DNA from: Anaeramoeba flamelloides
Lineage: Eukaryota; Metamonada; Anaeramoebidae
DNA length: 64,000 bases
Direction: 5' to 3'
Assembly (NCBI GenBank): GCA_027625915.1
Contig: JANTQA010000023.1
Span: 434,001-498,000 of the forward strand
Position numbers and translations under genes: made by a program. Below are positions 1-11,928 of this stretch, in pieces; positions within the stretch are counted from its first letter, which is position 1, and each line of letters starts with the position of its first letter. The notes below the pieces were generated by a model. The model was given only the letters and a program-made list of their open reading frames with translations, had not been told where the DNA came from and did no database searches.

Positions 1-1
1 A

Positions 2-610
2 ACTCAAAACAAATCAAACAACAACAACAACAACAATAATAATAATAAGAATAAGAATAAAAACAAATCTGATGAAATTGTGGGCAAAATTACCATTGAT
101 CCAATTGAATATATATCACAATTGACTGGCTTATTTAAAAAATTTCAAAAAATCATTCAAAAGGGTCTCTCTGATGATTCAAATATGTATACTTCATTAC
201 AAAATGTATTAATTGAAGTGTTTTCGGAAAATCAAAAGACTTCTGAAATGCTAGCAAAATTTTTTGATAAAAATTTAAAAAAAACAAATAGAACTTTAAG
301 TGAATTGGAATTAAATCAAACATTAAATGATAGTTTAGCATTATTAGAATTTGTAAAAGATAAAGATGTATTTCAAAAATATTATTCAACCTTAATGGCA
401 AAAAGGTTAATTAATGATTCTTCCATTACTTTAGATGAGGAAGTGGAAATGAGTCATAAATTACGGGGAGTATGTGGATTTGAGTTCATTTCGAAAATTG
501 AAAGAATGTTTAAAGATATTATAATAAGTACAGAAATCACGGAAAATTTTCGCTACTCGGATAAAAAAAGGAAAGTTGTAGAAATTAATAAAAACAGCAA
601 CAACAACAAC

Positions 611-643
<33 letters not shown>

Positions 644-1399
644 CGTGGAATAATCAAAATACCTGTAAATTTTAAAATTTTAAGTGCTGGTTGTTGGCCA
701 GTTCGTTCAAATGAAAAAAAGATTGAAATATTTCAGCCATTATTATCTCTTTTCTCCCAATTTGAAGATTTTTATTCCCAGATGCATAATGGGAGAATAT
801 TGAAATGCTTACATAGCATTTCAACTGTAGTTTTGATTGTTAGATTTTCAAGAAAAAGATATTCAATAATTTCCACGGATTACCAAACAATGATTCTTTT
901 AAATTTTAATAAGAAGAATGAATATACAGCTAAAGAATTAAAATCGCTTTGCCCTATAGACAATCAAGATTTTTTATTTGTTTTAGAATCCTTAGTAAAA
1001 AGCAAAATGCTGATAGCGGAACCTAAATACGTGTCCTTGAATGAGATCACACCCGAGAATGTTTTTAAACTAAACAGAAGGTTTTATTCGAAAAAAAAAC
1101 TTTTCCGTTTAAGAACGCCAGGTGTTGGCAGAATTGAAAAGGAGGGTGGCGAAAATAGGATGATACAACGAAAAATTGAAGAGGAGCGAAAAGTGTTTAT
1201 CCAATCAGCAATAATTAGAATTTTAAAGCATAGGAAAAGAATTAAACACATTAAATTAATTAACGAAATAATGAATCAAGCAAAATCTCGTTTTTATCCA
1301 AGTACCAAAATAATTGCACAATGTATTCTAATTTTAATAGACAAGGAATATATTGAAAGAGTGGATGGGGTAATGGATGAATATTCTTATATCGCTTAA
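2..1399 (+). CDS. Cullin, C-terminal part (5' end outside window)
   Basis: Scaffold of a cullin-RING ubiquitin ligase. The frame is open to the left edge, so the start lies outside; 465 residues are visible. After a poly-Asn/Lys stretch come the cullin-homology motifs LLEFVKDKDVFQKYYSTLMA and then KRLI, CGFEFISK and MFKDI. A winged-helix region follows (TDYQTMILLNFN). The last 70 residues are the neddylation domain: FIQSAIIRILKHRKRIKH, SRFYPSTK and the terminal YSYIA. The lysine of RILKHRK (visible residue 409, codon 1226-1228) matches the Nedd8 acceptor of cullins. A second poly-Asn run (about 595-645) interrupts the alpha/beta region and is probably a tolerated loop. No intron is seen in the visible part. 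It is convergent with the thioredoxin gene. Subtype (CUL1, 3 or 4) cannot be told. Family assignment is firm from the motifs; neddylation is inferred from the family. Confidence 0.95.
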
Positions 1400-1423
1400 A
1401 AAACAAATTACATTGTAATAGCA

Positions 1424-1454
<31 letters not shown>

Positions 1455-1614
1455 TATTATTAATAATCACAAAATAAATCTTATTTTTCTTTTTTTTTGT
1501 TTCTTTTTTCATTTTCCAATTAATATGTATGAAGAATAACAAACACCCATTAAAAAAATAAACTTTAAAAAAAAAAAAAAAACATCAAATATTTTATAAA
1601 GATCTTCTAACCTC

Positions 1615-1991
1615 ACAAGTATAAATATGGAATGTTATAAAAAATAGAGTTTTTACAATTTTAAAGATAAATAAAGAGTTCAGTGTATTTATCCTAAGTT
1701 TGTAATAGTAATTGTCAATCTCCTTTTTGATTTTTGAGCTTGAAGGGATTTTCAATATAAGATCGTTTGGTAATAACCAATACATTGTTTGAAAAATGAT
1801 TTTTTTTTTCAAAAATTGAAAGATTGGTGTTCAACAAACGATTGTTTTATTAAAATTATGATTAGTCTATTAAAATAATCAGATATAATATTTACTATAA
1901 ACTAAATCGTGTGTAATTATATGGAACGGTTTATTTTTCTCAACAATTGTAAAAACTCTATTTTTTACAACATTCATATTTATACTTGTTT
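1615..1991. repeat. TIR element, 377 bp
   Basis: Inverted ends of about 46 bp: 1616-1663 begins ACAAGTATAAATATGGAATG and the reverse complement of 1945-1990 begins ACAAGTATAAATATGAATG, both followed by AAAAAATAGAGTTTTTACAA. The interior has no coding capacity, so this is probably a MITE. No second copy was recognised in the window. Confidence 0.65.
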
Positions 1992-2184
1992 CAGAGTTGA
2001 AAAGAAGACAAAGTATTTTCATGCTTTTTGAATAAGAAAACTTGTTCTCAAATTTTGATAATTTTTGATTTTTATTCCAAACAAGTCACTTTAATCACTT
2101 CTAGTTTTTTGATTTTTAAAATGCAATAGAATTCATAATTTTCACAAAATATAAAATCTTATTAAAGAAATTATCAAAACAATT

Positions 2185-2697
2185 TTTTAGTCAAAGGGGC
2201 CCAGTTGTAGAATGAATTACATATGTTTAAAGATTTTGAATGGATATTAGAATAAAAAATTTATTTCGGAAATTTCACATTTTTGAACAGTTTTATTTTT
2301 GTTTTTTTTTTTTATTTTTTTTTAGACATAATTCATTTTCAAATTTTTTTTATATTACAAGATCGATATTCACTTGGTATAAATGTTTTATTCTAAGGTT
2401 ATTGAGAAAGTAAAAATGATTGTAGAGTAACAATATTTCGATTTCTATTGTAATTTTATTTGATCTTCAATAGGTAATCAAAATGAACATTGTTTTTTTT
2501 TTTTTTCTCAATATCAAACGAAGAATTTTGTGTTTTTCTATTTTCGAAAAACATATATTGATTTAATAGTATAATTTCAGACGGTAATCAACTATTCTAT
2601 GATCTTTATTTTTCTAATTATTTCTTATTTAATCTTCAAAAGTTATTTATAAAAAATATTTGATATTTGAAAATAATGTTGGTAAAATTAGACAGAA
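2185..2697 (+). repeat. R1 family copy 1
   Basis: Starts TTTTAGTCAAAGGGGCCCAG and shares its whole order of sequence blocks with the copies at 8384 and 23364: a GATCGATATTCACTTGG-like block, then AATGAACATTGTTTTT, then a degenerate right end. It is non-coding. The right inverted end is eroded. Confidence 0.7.
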
Positions 2698-4289
2698 ACA
2701 AAGTTTATCTGAAATAATCAATTCAAATAATAACTAAATAATTGAAAAGTCATAAATTATTTTCAATTTACAATACATACAAAACAACAAATAATTATTG
2801 TACTTAATAAAAAAATGTTCAGTAAAAAATTTAGATCAAGATCATGAAACAATTTTTTCAAAATAAATGAAGTCTTTGCTAATTTTACTCTTTTTAATGA
2901 GTTCAATTATAATAAACATAATTGGTTAATAAAAGATCTTTGATCATAAAATATTTTTATTGGTATTTTTCAATTTAAGTTGGATAATTCAAATTTGAAC
3001 AAAGATTTTTTTAAACTTTTTATCAACAACAAAAAATAAAAAAAATAAAAAATAAAATTTTGGTTTTGAAGATTATTTTATTCTCTTTGTATAATATTTA
3101 AAAGTTGATTTTTCAGATTTTTTTTAAAATTTTAGAGTTAATTACTTTATCTATTAAAAAAGTTTTTATTGATTTTTTTTTAAATGGAATAAATAAAATT
3201 ATTTTACATTTTTTTTTTGTTTGTTTGTTCAAGTATTTTCTATTTGTTTAAATTGAAGGTTTTAGAAAATATTAATATTAAATTATTAATTTTGACACCA
3301 AGAAATGAATTTCATTCTTTTTCTTGATTTAATATTTATTAAAAATTTTATCTTGAAAAAAAATAATTAAAAATTTCAAAGTAATTTATTTTTTTATTTA
3401 TTTGTTTTCTCATAAAATTAACAACTTTGTTGAATAATTATTATTAATAATTTAACCTATCGCGTTTGAATTACTATCAGTATAATAAAATTGATTATTG
3501 AAATATTAAATAATAATAAAACTCTTTTAAAAATTTGTAAAAGTGAATAATTAGTTTTTGATCATCAATTTCAAAAAAAACAAATCCAATTACATAACTA
3601 CTTTATCTTTGTACTATTTTGACTTTTTATTATAATTCAAATCGGGATTATTGATAAATAACAAAATATATTAACACATCCTAATTTCATTTTCGATCTT
3701 TGATTATAAACTTGTTCAAATTTAGGCAATCTGGAGGTTCTAAGGGATATATGTATATATTGAATTACCTTTCTAAAAAAAAAAAAACAAAAGAAAAATA
3801 AAAAAATAATTTAAAGATTAATGGATTAGCGTTACAATAGATTTCTCTATAATCAAAGTATGTTGTAATTGGGTGTAAATGATATTAGTGCATTATGGCT
3901 CAAATAGCTCTAAAAAATATATTATAAATCTTATTGCATAATAAATTATTACATTTTTTACTCATGATCACAATTAAAAAAGTTTGATTTTGAAAAAAAA
4001 AATTTTAATTCCTTTTCCAAATCTAAAAATAGAAACCCAAAATACAGTGTTTCAGTATTTAATAATTTAGATTTAGAACTTCCAAAAGTAACTATTTTTA
4101 GAATTTTTGAATTTCAAAGATTAACTCAATAATGATCAACATAAAAGCACAAAGACTGATTATTTTTGTTTGCTTTTGATAAAGATAATTTAAGCATCAA
4201 TATATTTCCTAGATTCGAGAAATAATTTGTCAAAAAAATTTGTTCTTTAATATTTAATTTTTAAAAAAAATCAAATACTTTAGTAACTA

Positions 4290-4384
4290 ATCTACATTTC
4301 GCCACAAATTTAAGAAAAATATTTAGTAACTTTGTTGTCTGAATATTGATAATTCAACCTTTAAATTTATGGCAAAATGCAGAT
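4290..4384. repeat. Small hairpin repeat, about 95 bp
   Basis: 4290-4312 (ATCTACATTTCGCCACAAAT) pairs with the reverse complement of 4362-4384 (ATCTGCATTTTGCCATAAAT). The spacer is about 50 nt. It is probably a tiny MITE remnant. Confidence 0.5.
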
Positions 4385-5663
4385 TTTATTCTGAAATTGT
4401 TGAGTTTTTTACAAATACTTGGGATCATTTTTAATTGATGATATCAACAATATTACTACTTGACTAATCTATTTTTTAGAGACATTTGAACCATGTAGCA
4501 CTAATTTTGTTAGGTACAATAACAACATACTTTGTTCCTAGGCTTCTCCTTGGCAGACACTAATCCCTTAAAATGAAAAAAAAAAAAAAAAAAAAAAGAA
4601 AAAGTAAAACACGATTTTCACCAAATAATTAAAAATCATTTTGATCTAAAAATTCCAAAAATTTTACATTGATAGAAATATAGGATAAGACCTTACAAAA
4701 CAATTTCAAGAACATTATAAACAGAATCAACATTTTTGAAAAATAGAGATTAATTAATTTAAGGTAAATGTAATATTTTTTTTTAAAAGATTAAAATTCA
4801 TTAAAAGATATAGTTTTGTAAGATATGTTCTCAGTGTACAATTAATATATTTTGTCTTGCTTCGTTTAATTTTTTCGTTTATTAATTGATAAGACTTTTT
4901 TATTTAGAGTATGGTTTCCAATTAAAAATCCTGTTAAATAATATTTTCATTGTTTCACTTTTTTTCATGTTTAATGTTTTTTCCCAAATTTTAATATTAT
5001 TTTTTTTTTTTAACAAAGAAGGAACATATTTTTAAAGTGTTGACCCTAAAGATCAATATATTTTGTCTGTATATATTTCATTGAAAAATTAATTAAAAAA
5101 AATATTTTCAATTTTTGATAGATATACATTAAATATTGGAATGGGGTTTAATAAAAATACTACCCTTTACTCAATTATTATTTAAATCAATTCATCTTTT
5201 ATTTTTCATAATTATAAAAGATTCAAAATTTCAAAGAATTAAAAGAAATTTATATATATTACTAAAATTTTTGGGAAATTTTGATTCATTAATTTCTTAC
5301 ATAGAAACAATCACTAAAAAAAAATAATATTTTTTCAAGATTTAAACAATCAGAAAATTTTTCTTGTTCCCACGTTCACTTTTTCTAAACAAAAAATCTT
5401 GTTAATTTTACAAAAAGATCAAAAAAAAAAAAAAAAAAGAGTTTCCTTTATTTAATTTTTGTTTTTAAATCAATATAAAATTGAAATTCTGTCAAAATTT
5501 GATTTTTAATTTTTTTTTATAAACATTGTAAATTACCATAATAAGATTCATAAAAATTCCATTTTGTTTTATTTTTATTTTTCCTTTTTACTGCATCCGT
5601 TTTTTGATAAATAAAATTTCATTTATGTTGAAATTTTGAAATCAAATAATATAAAAATGTATA

Positions 5664-8600
5664 TTATTTTTTTAAATTTGTAATTGTCCTTTTAAATTTG
5701 GTAACATTTCCGCCAGTGATTGTTGCTAGATTTTGTTTCAAACCGCCTTCTTCAGTTATTTTGTTAAAAAAAATGGTTGGTGTAGATAAGATTTCATATT
5801 CTTCGACAATTTCTGTGCTATTGTCTACATCAACTTTTATAAAAAGAAATCCTTTCTCAGAAATTGAGAATTCTTCAAAAACTCCTGAGATTCTTTGAGA
5901 TGGTTTTGACCTTTTTTTTTAAAAAAATATAATCATTATTCAAAAATAGAAAAAGAAAAATTGTTAATTAACGATTAAAAATTTTATAATATTTTGAATT
6001 ATATTGATGATTTTTTGAAAAAGTTTATTTACCAAGAATAAAAATAAAAAAATATTGCTTAAATCCTTTACACAGATAAATAGATATATATATATATATA
6101 TATATTCAATATTTGATTCCTTTCATGGAGTAAATCATATCGTATTCAAATTATTACCTTGAATAAAATGAAAATAAAATTATACCATTCGAGACAACTC
6201 TTTAAATGAATAGTTTTAATAAATATCTTCATTTGGGTGTTATATACAAAAACAAAAACAAAAAAAAATGTTAATTTTTTTCATTTTTTATACTTTTGTT
6301 GTGTATTATTACACTATATGAAATTCGCTTTATATTTTTTTGATTTTAATTTTTGTTTTTAACATTAAGAAAAAAATTGAAAACTTTGTTTTTGCTTTTT
6401 TATACTTTTTACCTTTTCCAAACTTCCCTTCTTAAGTTGTTTAGGTTTCTTAGGTTCCTCCTCCTCTTTTTGTTTTTTTTAGGTGTTTGGGAAAGGTAAA
6501 AGGAGTAAAAAATCATTATAAGAATTGGTTGACCTGTTCATTACTAACCCAACCAAACTTGTTCATGATCAGATCTTGGACGAGATCTGGACTTATGCAA
6601 CTGAACTGAATCCAAAGAATACGATCTGAAACCAACCAAGTGAATCAAATTGAACTTTCCGTACTATCTGTCGAGTCATTATTAGACTGGGTTTTTGCTG
6701 TCGAATCGGTATCTTGTACTGGGATTTTGCGAAAACAAGATTTGGGAAACTTGCAATAAAAAAACATAATTTAATGTCAAATTTAAAACACTGAAATTTC
6801 AAAAACTCTAAAATTTAATTTTTTTGATTAATTGCAAATATTACAAAAAATTGCAAAATATATTCATATTATAAAGATAAATGTATAAACTACAAGTAAA
6901 AATGCAGCGTTATAATTTGTATTTTATTTAAATATTCTAAATCTAACAATTTTAAACCCTTTGGCAAGTATAGAAATTGAAAAAAAAAAAAAAAAATCTT
7001 CAATATAAATAGAGAAAATGACTGAAAATTAAAATCTAATTTATTTGTAATTTTTCCTTTAGATAAATAATTTATTGATTAGAAAATATCCATTATAATG
7101 AGAATTACTTTGTTTTTACATTCATAAAACAAGAGTTTTATTTTTTTTTGAGATCTTTTCTTGTATAATTGTTTCAAAATTTATGATTTAAATGGGGTTA
7201 TTTTAGATGGACATATTTTATTTACACAACATTGTTTTCCTTAATTTAATGTAAATTCAAAATAAACCAAAACATTTAAGAAATTAAAGGATATTTAAAT
7301 AGTTTAAATTAATAAAAATGATTCTGATTTTAAAATTTAATGCTAAAATTAGATTTTAATTTTCAGTCATTTTCTCTATTTATATTGAAGATTTTTTTTT
7401 TTTTTTTTCAATTTCTATACTTGCCAAAGGGTTTAAAATTGTTAGATTTAGAATATTTAAATAAAATACAAATTATAACGCTGAATTGTTACTTGTAGTT
7501 TATACATTTATCTTTATAATATGAATATAAACTAAATTCTAAAAAATTTGGACACAGTTTAAATGGTTGAAAGAATAACAATACTCCACTTTACATTTAA
7601 TAAGGAAATAATTTTGATTTTACAAACTATTTCATTTTTTGTCTTTTTTCGTTTTGTTTTCATCTCCTTTTTTCCATTTACGTAATCTGTTTCCTTTGAT
7701 CTGGAATTTTTTTTCGATGGTTGATAGAAAGTTTAAGTGTTGAGTTTGTTAAATAGAAAAATCACATACAATTGAGTTGATGTTATCTTATCATTTTATC
7801 TATCAACAATTGTTGGTGAAAAATCAACAAATTTACCAATACAATTTTTGTTCCGCTTGTTTCATTATTTTGGACACAATGATTTTTATTTTTTGAGTTT
7901 TATAATTTTTTCTTTTATTTGTATTAAAACGATTACTTATAAAAACATTAATATTCGGATAACTTAAATGTTGTTTTATATTACGTTTTGAAAAATATAA
8001 TAGTTTGAGATTTTTTTTTTTTGCCTATTTTTGATTTTGGGTGTTTCTGTGATGTCTAGAATGGGGTTTATTTTGCAATTTTTAGTAATATTTACAATTA
8101 ATCAAAAAAATTTAATTTTAGAGTTTTTGAAAAAAAAACAGATTTTAGATTTGACAGTTACATTTAACTGTTTTGAAAAAAATTATCGGAACATCAAAAA
8201 ATAAGAATATTTTTGATTTTTTTCTTAATTTAATTGGTGTAATTCGTGAAAGTGTTCAAAATAACCAAAATTTTTTGAAATTAATAAGAACGCTAATCAA
8301 TATTGTAGGAAATTAAAAAGTAAAATTGCTTTTTTTATTTTTATATTTGAAATGTATCAAGATCCTTCAAGTAAACTATTTTCCAGTCAAAGGTGCCCCA
8401 CAGTTGTTTGTAATGGATGAATTAAATGTGTATAAAGTGTTTGAATAGGTATTTGAAGAAAAAATTATTTTTGGAAATTATCAAAATTAAAATCACTTTT
8501 TTCACATTTTTGCTTTTTTATTTTTTTTGATTGTTTTTTGATAGTTAATCATTTTGCAAAATTTTTTTTTTACATGATCAATAACCAACTAAGAAAAAAT

Positions 8601-11600
8601 GTGTTGATTCTAATGTTATTGAAACAGTGAGAATTATTATATAAAAATGATATTGATTTTTATTGGAATTGTATTTGTATCTTCAATTGAAGATTAAAAT
8701 GAACATTGTTGTTTTTCTCAATAGAACCCTTAGAATTTAAGTTTTTGAATTTTTAAGAAAATCTATTGATTTATTAGTTTTACTTTAGACAGAATATCAA
8801 CCATCCTTTGATTATTATTATTCTTATTGGTTCTTATTTGTTCTTCAAAGGTCAATTATATAAAATAATTGATATTTGAAAAAAAAATTGGGTAACCCTT
8901 TGACTGAAACGAAGTTTAGTTTTCTTTTGAATTGTATAACTTTTACTGAAAATGAATAATTTTCACTTCCTATATCTCTGTCATTTTAACTATTATAGTA
9001 TTGAAAAAAATACCTGACATGAAAATAAATCACCTGTGAAGATTTTTAATTGTTAATAAGTAATGAAATCATTATTATTTCTTTTATTTAAAATCAAATC
9101 ATATTTTAATAACTAAACAAATTTTTTATGAACTAAGTAATAAACCTACCAAAAGTTCATTAAAGTGAAGTATCAAAAGAATAATCATTTAATTGTTTAA
9201 TAACCCTAAGTAGATCTACCTATTTTGAAAAAAAAAATAGAGTTTTATGGAGGTTTGCTCTGAATTTGAACAATCATAATATTTATTCTTGTTTTTTGAT
9301 GGTTGAATATTATTTTTAGGAAGTGTAATTTAATTAATAATCATTTTAATAAGTCTATAGTTATAATTTTCAGAAGTTTGGTTCTTAAATAAAGGAAATT
9401 ATTAACCAACAACAAAACAATTTTTCGAAAATTAACAATTAATAATAATTTCTGGGTATTATTTTCAGGTAGAGGTATTTTTTTCAATTCTATATTTTAA
9501 AAATATATGTCTATATGATTTGATAATTTCAAATTTATACAATTTTATCGACTTGAAAATTGGATCCTTTAGTCTTGATGAGAAAATCTCTTTTTTAAAT
9601 AATAGATTTTTCAAGGAGATTTACAATTAATTTTTGAAAATTGGAATTATCACTATTTTCAATTTTTGGTTTTAAAACACCTTAAGGGGGTAAGTAGATT
9701 TTTCCAATTTTGAGTGCTATCGTTTATGCGAAACTGAATTATCCAAATCATTTCTTTAAGTGACTAATCTCTATTAAATTTTTTCACCTAAATTTAATCG
9801 AGATTTAGAAAATTTTTTGCAAATTACTTTGATTTGAAAACACTTGTTTATTTTCATATTAAACTAATTACTAAATAATCAACCCTTATTTAGAAATTGG
9901 TCAAAAAAAAAATAATAGAAACTGGTCCCTTAACCAAAATACATTAATAATTTAATACACATGAGTGTGGAATATATCCATGGTTTTATATATTTACATA
10001 CCAACTCAAAAATGGAAATCAAAATAATTTCAAAAATTGATCCAAGAAATAATAAATAAAAATCATTTGTTTCTTGATCTTTGATGTTTAATATTTGATA
10101 CAATTACTTCTTCTTTTCTTGGTTTTATTTTTAATTCTTCCTGGAAATTATTTTGTTTGGAAAATTTTTTGATTAACAAATTACTTTGTATTTCTAAAGA
10201 ATTCCCAAAATGAATTTAAAATTCGTATTTTCATCTAATTCATCTAATTCTAGGTTGGTTTAGAAAATATAATATTTTTTGAATTCTTCTTCAGAAATAA
10301 ATTTTTATTGAATGTGTTTGTTTGATAGGGTAATTATTTATTTTTTATTAAATTGAAAACTCAAAATAATTCTGAATTCTGATTGAAATTTTTTCTAAAT
10401 TTTTCTTTTATTCTGGGTTGAATCTTTAGTCATTGTTTTTTGATTTCGAGAATTCAACCCTTTTATTTTAATTTTTGAAATAATATACTTTATTTTGGCT
10501 TTGTTTGATAAAAATATTTGAAAAAAGAGATTTTGAAAACAAATTTATAAAAAATGTTTTCGAAAATAATAATAAAAAGTAACGGGGTGAGAAATTCAAG
10601 GTTATAACTTATTTGGGTTCATTATAATTAAGAAGATAAAGAAAACAAATCTTTGAAAAATACACTTTGTTTTTTTTTTTTCAATCTTGATTACAACAAA
10701 TTTATTTGGAAAGGTGATTTTTCGTGTTTGGTCTTATAAAAGAAAAGACTTGTTTCAAAAGACATTCTCATGTCTATTTTTTTGGTTTATCTAGAATTAA
10801 TTTCAAACACCTCCATAAACACATTTCAAGATCCAAAATCTATTTTAATTAAACCAAAAATTTAATCAATAAAAAATGTTCAAAAAATTGAAATTCAAAA
10901 GTTCTTACTTTGATTTCTTTTTCTTTTCACAAATCGAGAAGTGGCGAACTGGTGTTTTGGTTTGAAAGTTTCAATATCCCATGACACTCAAAAAATCATT
11001 TTTCAGTAATGTTTTAACAATTAAAATTTTTCAAAATGGTAAAATGTACCAACCTCCTTAAGAAAAAAAAAAAAGGAAAAAGAAAAAGAAAAAAGAAAAA
11101 AGAAAAAAATTAAAGACAAACCATTCTGCAGAAAAAAATACAATTGCAATTTTGGTAGAGTTTGCTTTTAATAATTCTTGAAGTTCGTCCATTTGTGTAA
11201 CCAAATGAACTGTTTCACTTTTATTTTCATTTTGGGTTTTTTTTTTGGGCTTTTCAGATTTTTCGTCAACATTAATTGTTTTAGGAAGAGCATAATCAAT
11301 CAACTCAATAATTTTTTGTTCCAATTTTTCAGGGTTTGCTCCACTCATTGTATGGATCTTATTTCCACCTTTGAAAAAGGTGAATGTTGGCATTTTTGTA
11401 ATACCAAAAACTGTTGCAAGTTGCTTCAATCTGTTTTTAAGGAAGAAGAAGGAAAAAAGATTTATAAATAAACACCAAAAGAATTTTAAACAAAAAAAGG
11501 AAGGAAGGGAGATCAAAAAAGACAAACAAAAAAATTGATATTTTGTGTTTTCTTTTGTTTTATATTTGTTTTTGATTAGAAAAGAAATTAAAAAGATCAT

Positions 11601-11928
11601 ACTTATCGACATCTACTTTTAAAAATACAACGTTTGTATATTTTAATGAGAATTGAGTCAAAACTGGAGCAATCATCTATTTTTTAAATTTAATAATTAT
11701 CAGAAACAAAAATTCAACAAGAGTGCAAGAAAGAAAAGATGAAAATTAACCCAAAAAGAGAAAAATGAAGAAAAAAAAAAAAAGAAAAGGCTTTTGAAAA
11801 TAACAAACTTTACAAGGACCACACCAGTTGGCATACCAATCAACAACAACTAACTTAGTTCCAGAATTTTTAATATGGTTTGTGAATTCATTCTCGTCGT
11901 TTATGTGAATAACGTTTCCAGTGCTCAT
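5664..11928 (-). CDS. Tandem thioredoxin-domain protein, four exons, 5.2-kb last intron
   Basis: Exons (minus strand): 11928-11809, 11676-11603, 11430-11122 and 5910-5664, giving 249 residues with all phases agreeing (0, 2, 2). Donors are GTTTGT, GTATGA and GTTTGT; all acceptors end in AG. Domain 1 (about 1-115) is a classical thioredoxin: VVVDWYANWCGPCK with Cys36 and Cys39, FLKVDVDK, and the cis-Pro motif KMPTFTFFKGG. A Lys-rich linker follows. Domain 2 (about 137-249) has IAIVFFSAEW, then SKPSQRISGVFEEF across the long intron, FIKVDVD and the cis-Pro motif STPTIFF. Its active site reads WSKPS, so both cysteines are replaced by serine and this domain should be redox-inactive. The first ATG (11928) was chosen because it gives a full N-terminal strand. 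Likely role is disulfide reduction by domain 1, with domain 2 perhaps for binding; partner unknown. The alternative is that domain 1 ends within the intron and exon 4 belongs to another gene, but the fold continues exactly across the junction. Confidence 0.82.
6395..6512. repeat. Short inverted repeat
   Basis: 6396-6423 (TACTTTTTACCTTTTCCAAA core) pairs with the reverse complement of 6485-6512 with about 4 mismatches in 28. The loop is CT-rich. It sits directly left of the GC-richer segment at 6530-6755 and may bound it. Confidence 0.5.
6530..6755. other. GC-richer unexplained segment inside intron
   Basis: This stretch is visibly less AT-rich than its surroundings. It contains a perfect 7-bp hairpin, CAGATCT (6570-6576) with AGATCTG (6583-6589) around TGGACG. 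Neither strand gives a convincing exon with splice sites. It could be a structured RNA, a decayed gene fragment or an unknown repeat. Nothing recognisable was found. Confidence 0.35.
6861..7527. repeat. Foldback element with 182-bp arms
   Basis: Left arm 6861-7042 and right arm 7346-7527 are reverse complements over about 182 bp with only a handful of mismatches (for example near 6903 and 7485). The spacer is 303 bp. The arms include a poly-A/poly-T pair next to CTTCAATATAAATAGAGAAA. There is no coding capacity. The near-identity of the arms means a young insertion or active arm correction. Confidence 0.85.
7541..8090 (+). repeat. R2 family copy 1
   Basis: Begins near TTTGGACACAGTTTAAATGG, repeats TTTTGGACACAATG at about 7871 and ends near AGAATGGGGTTTATTTTG. 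The block 7545-7880 matches the reverse complement of 52861-53195, and the block 7905-8070 matches 24230-24390. Element ends are not certain. Confidence 0.55.
8384..8906 (+). repeat. R1 family copy 2
   Basis: This 523-bp non-coding element has inverted ends: CAGTCAAAGGTGCCCCACAG at the left and CCCTTTGACTG at the right. It is the most complete short R1 copy in the window. The CAGT start resembles Tc1/mariner-type ends; superfamily is inference. Confidence 0.7.
8996..9493 (+). repeat. R6 family copy, about 498 bp
   Basis: Left end TAGTATTGAAAAAAATACCT; the right end is its inverted form, AGGTATTTTTTTCAATTCTA. Internal blocks such as AGTAGATCTACCTATTTTG are shared with 13782, 42668 and 54441. 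It is non-coding. Confidence 0.7.
9760..9929. repeat. T-family MITE with TTAA target sites, copy 1
   Basis: A 170-bp element with ends GTGACTAATCTCTATT and the inverse AATAGAAACTGGTCCC. It is flanked on both sides by TTAA (9756-9759 and 9930-9933). Same family as 12964 and 39131. The TTAA duplication is typical of piggyBac-type elements. Confidence 0.75.

Larger units (their letters stand above)
1400..5663. other. Intergenic, repeat-rich, no gene seen
   Basis: The 4.3 kb between two convergent genes is very AT-rich, with many A/T homopolymers. It holds the cullin 3' flank, a 377-bp inverted-repeat element, one R1 copy and a small hairpin. Short open frames here have no start or splice context and look like chance. 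Confidence 0.7.
5911..11121 (-). other. Giant intron of the tandem thioredoxin gene
   Basis: The intron is 5,211 nt, from donor GTTTGT (11121 downward) to an acceptor AG at 5912-5911. It contains a 667-bp foldback element, copies of families R2, R1, R6 and T, an inverted repeat at 6395-6512 and an unexplained GC-richer stretch. The other two introns of this gene are 132 and 172 nt. A minus-strand segment around 10895-10985, ending at a GTAAGA donor-like site, could be an unused or nested exon, but nothing connects to it. Confidence 0.7.

Noticed and set aside
10880-10990. Minus-strand exon candidate (SWDIETFKPKHQFATSRFVK) ending at GTAAGA
   Set aside because: Located in the thioredoxin intron, but the fold continues without it and no acceptor or partner exon was found in phase.
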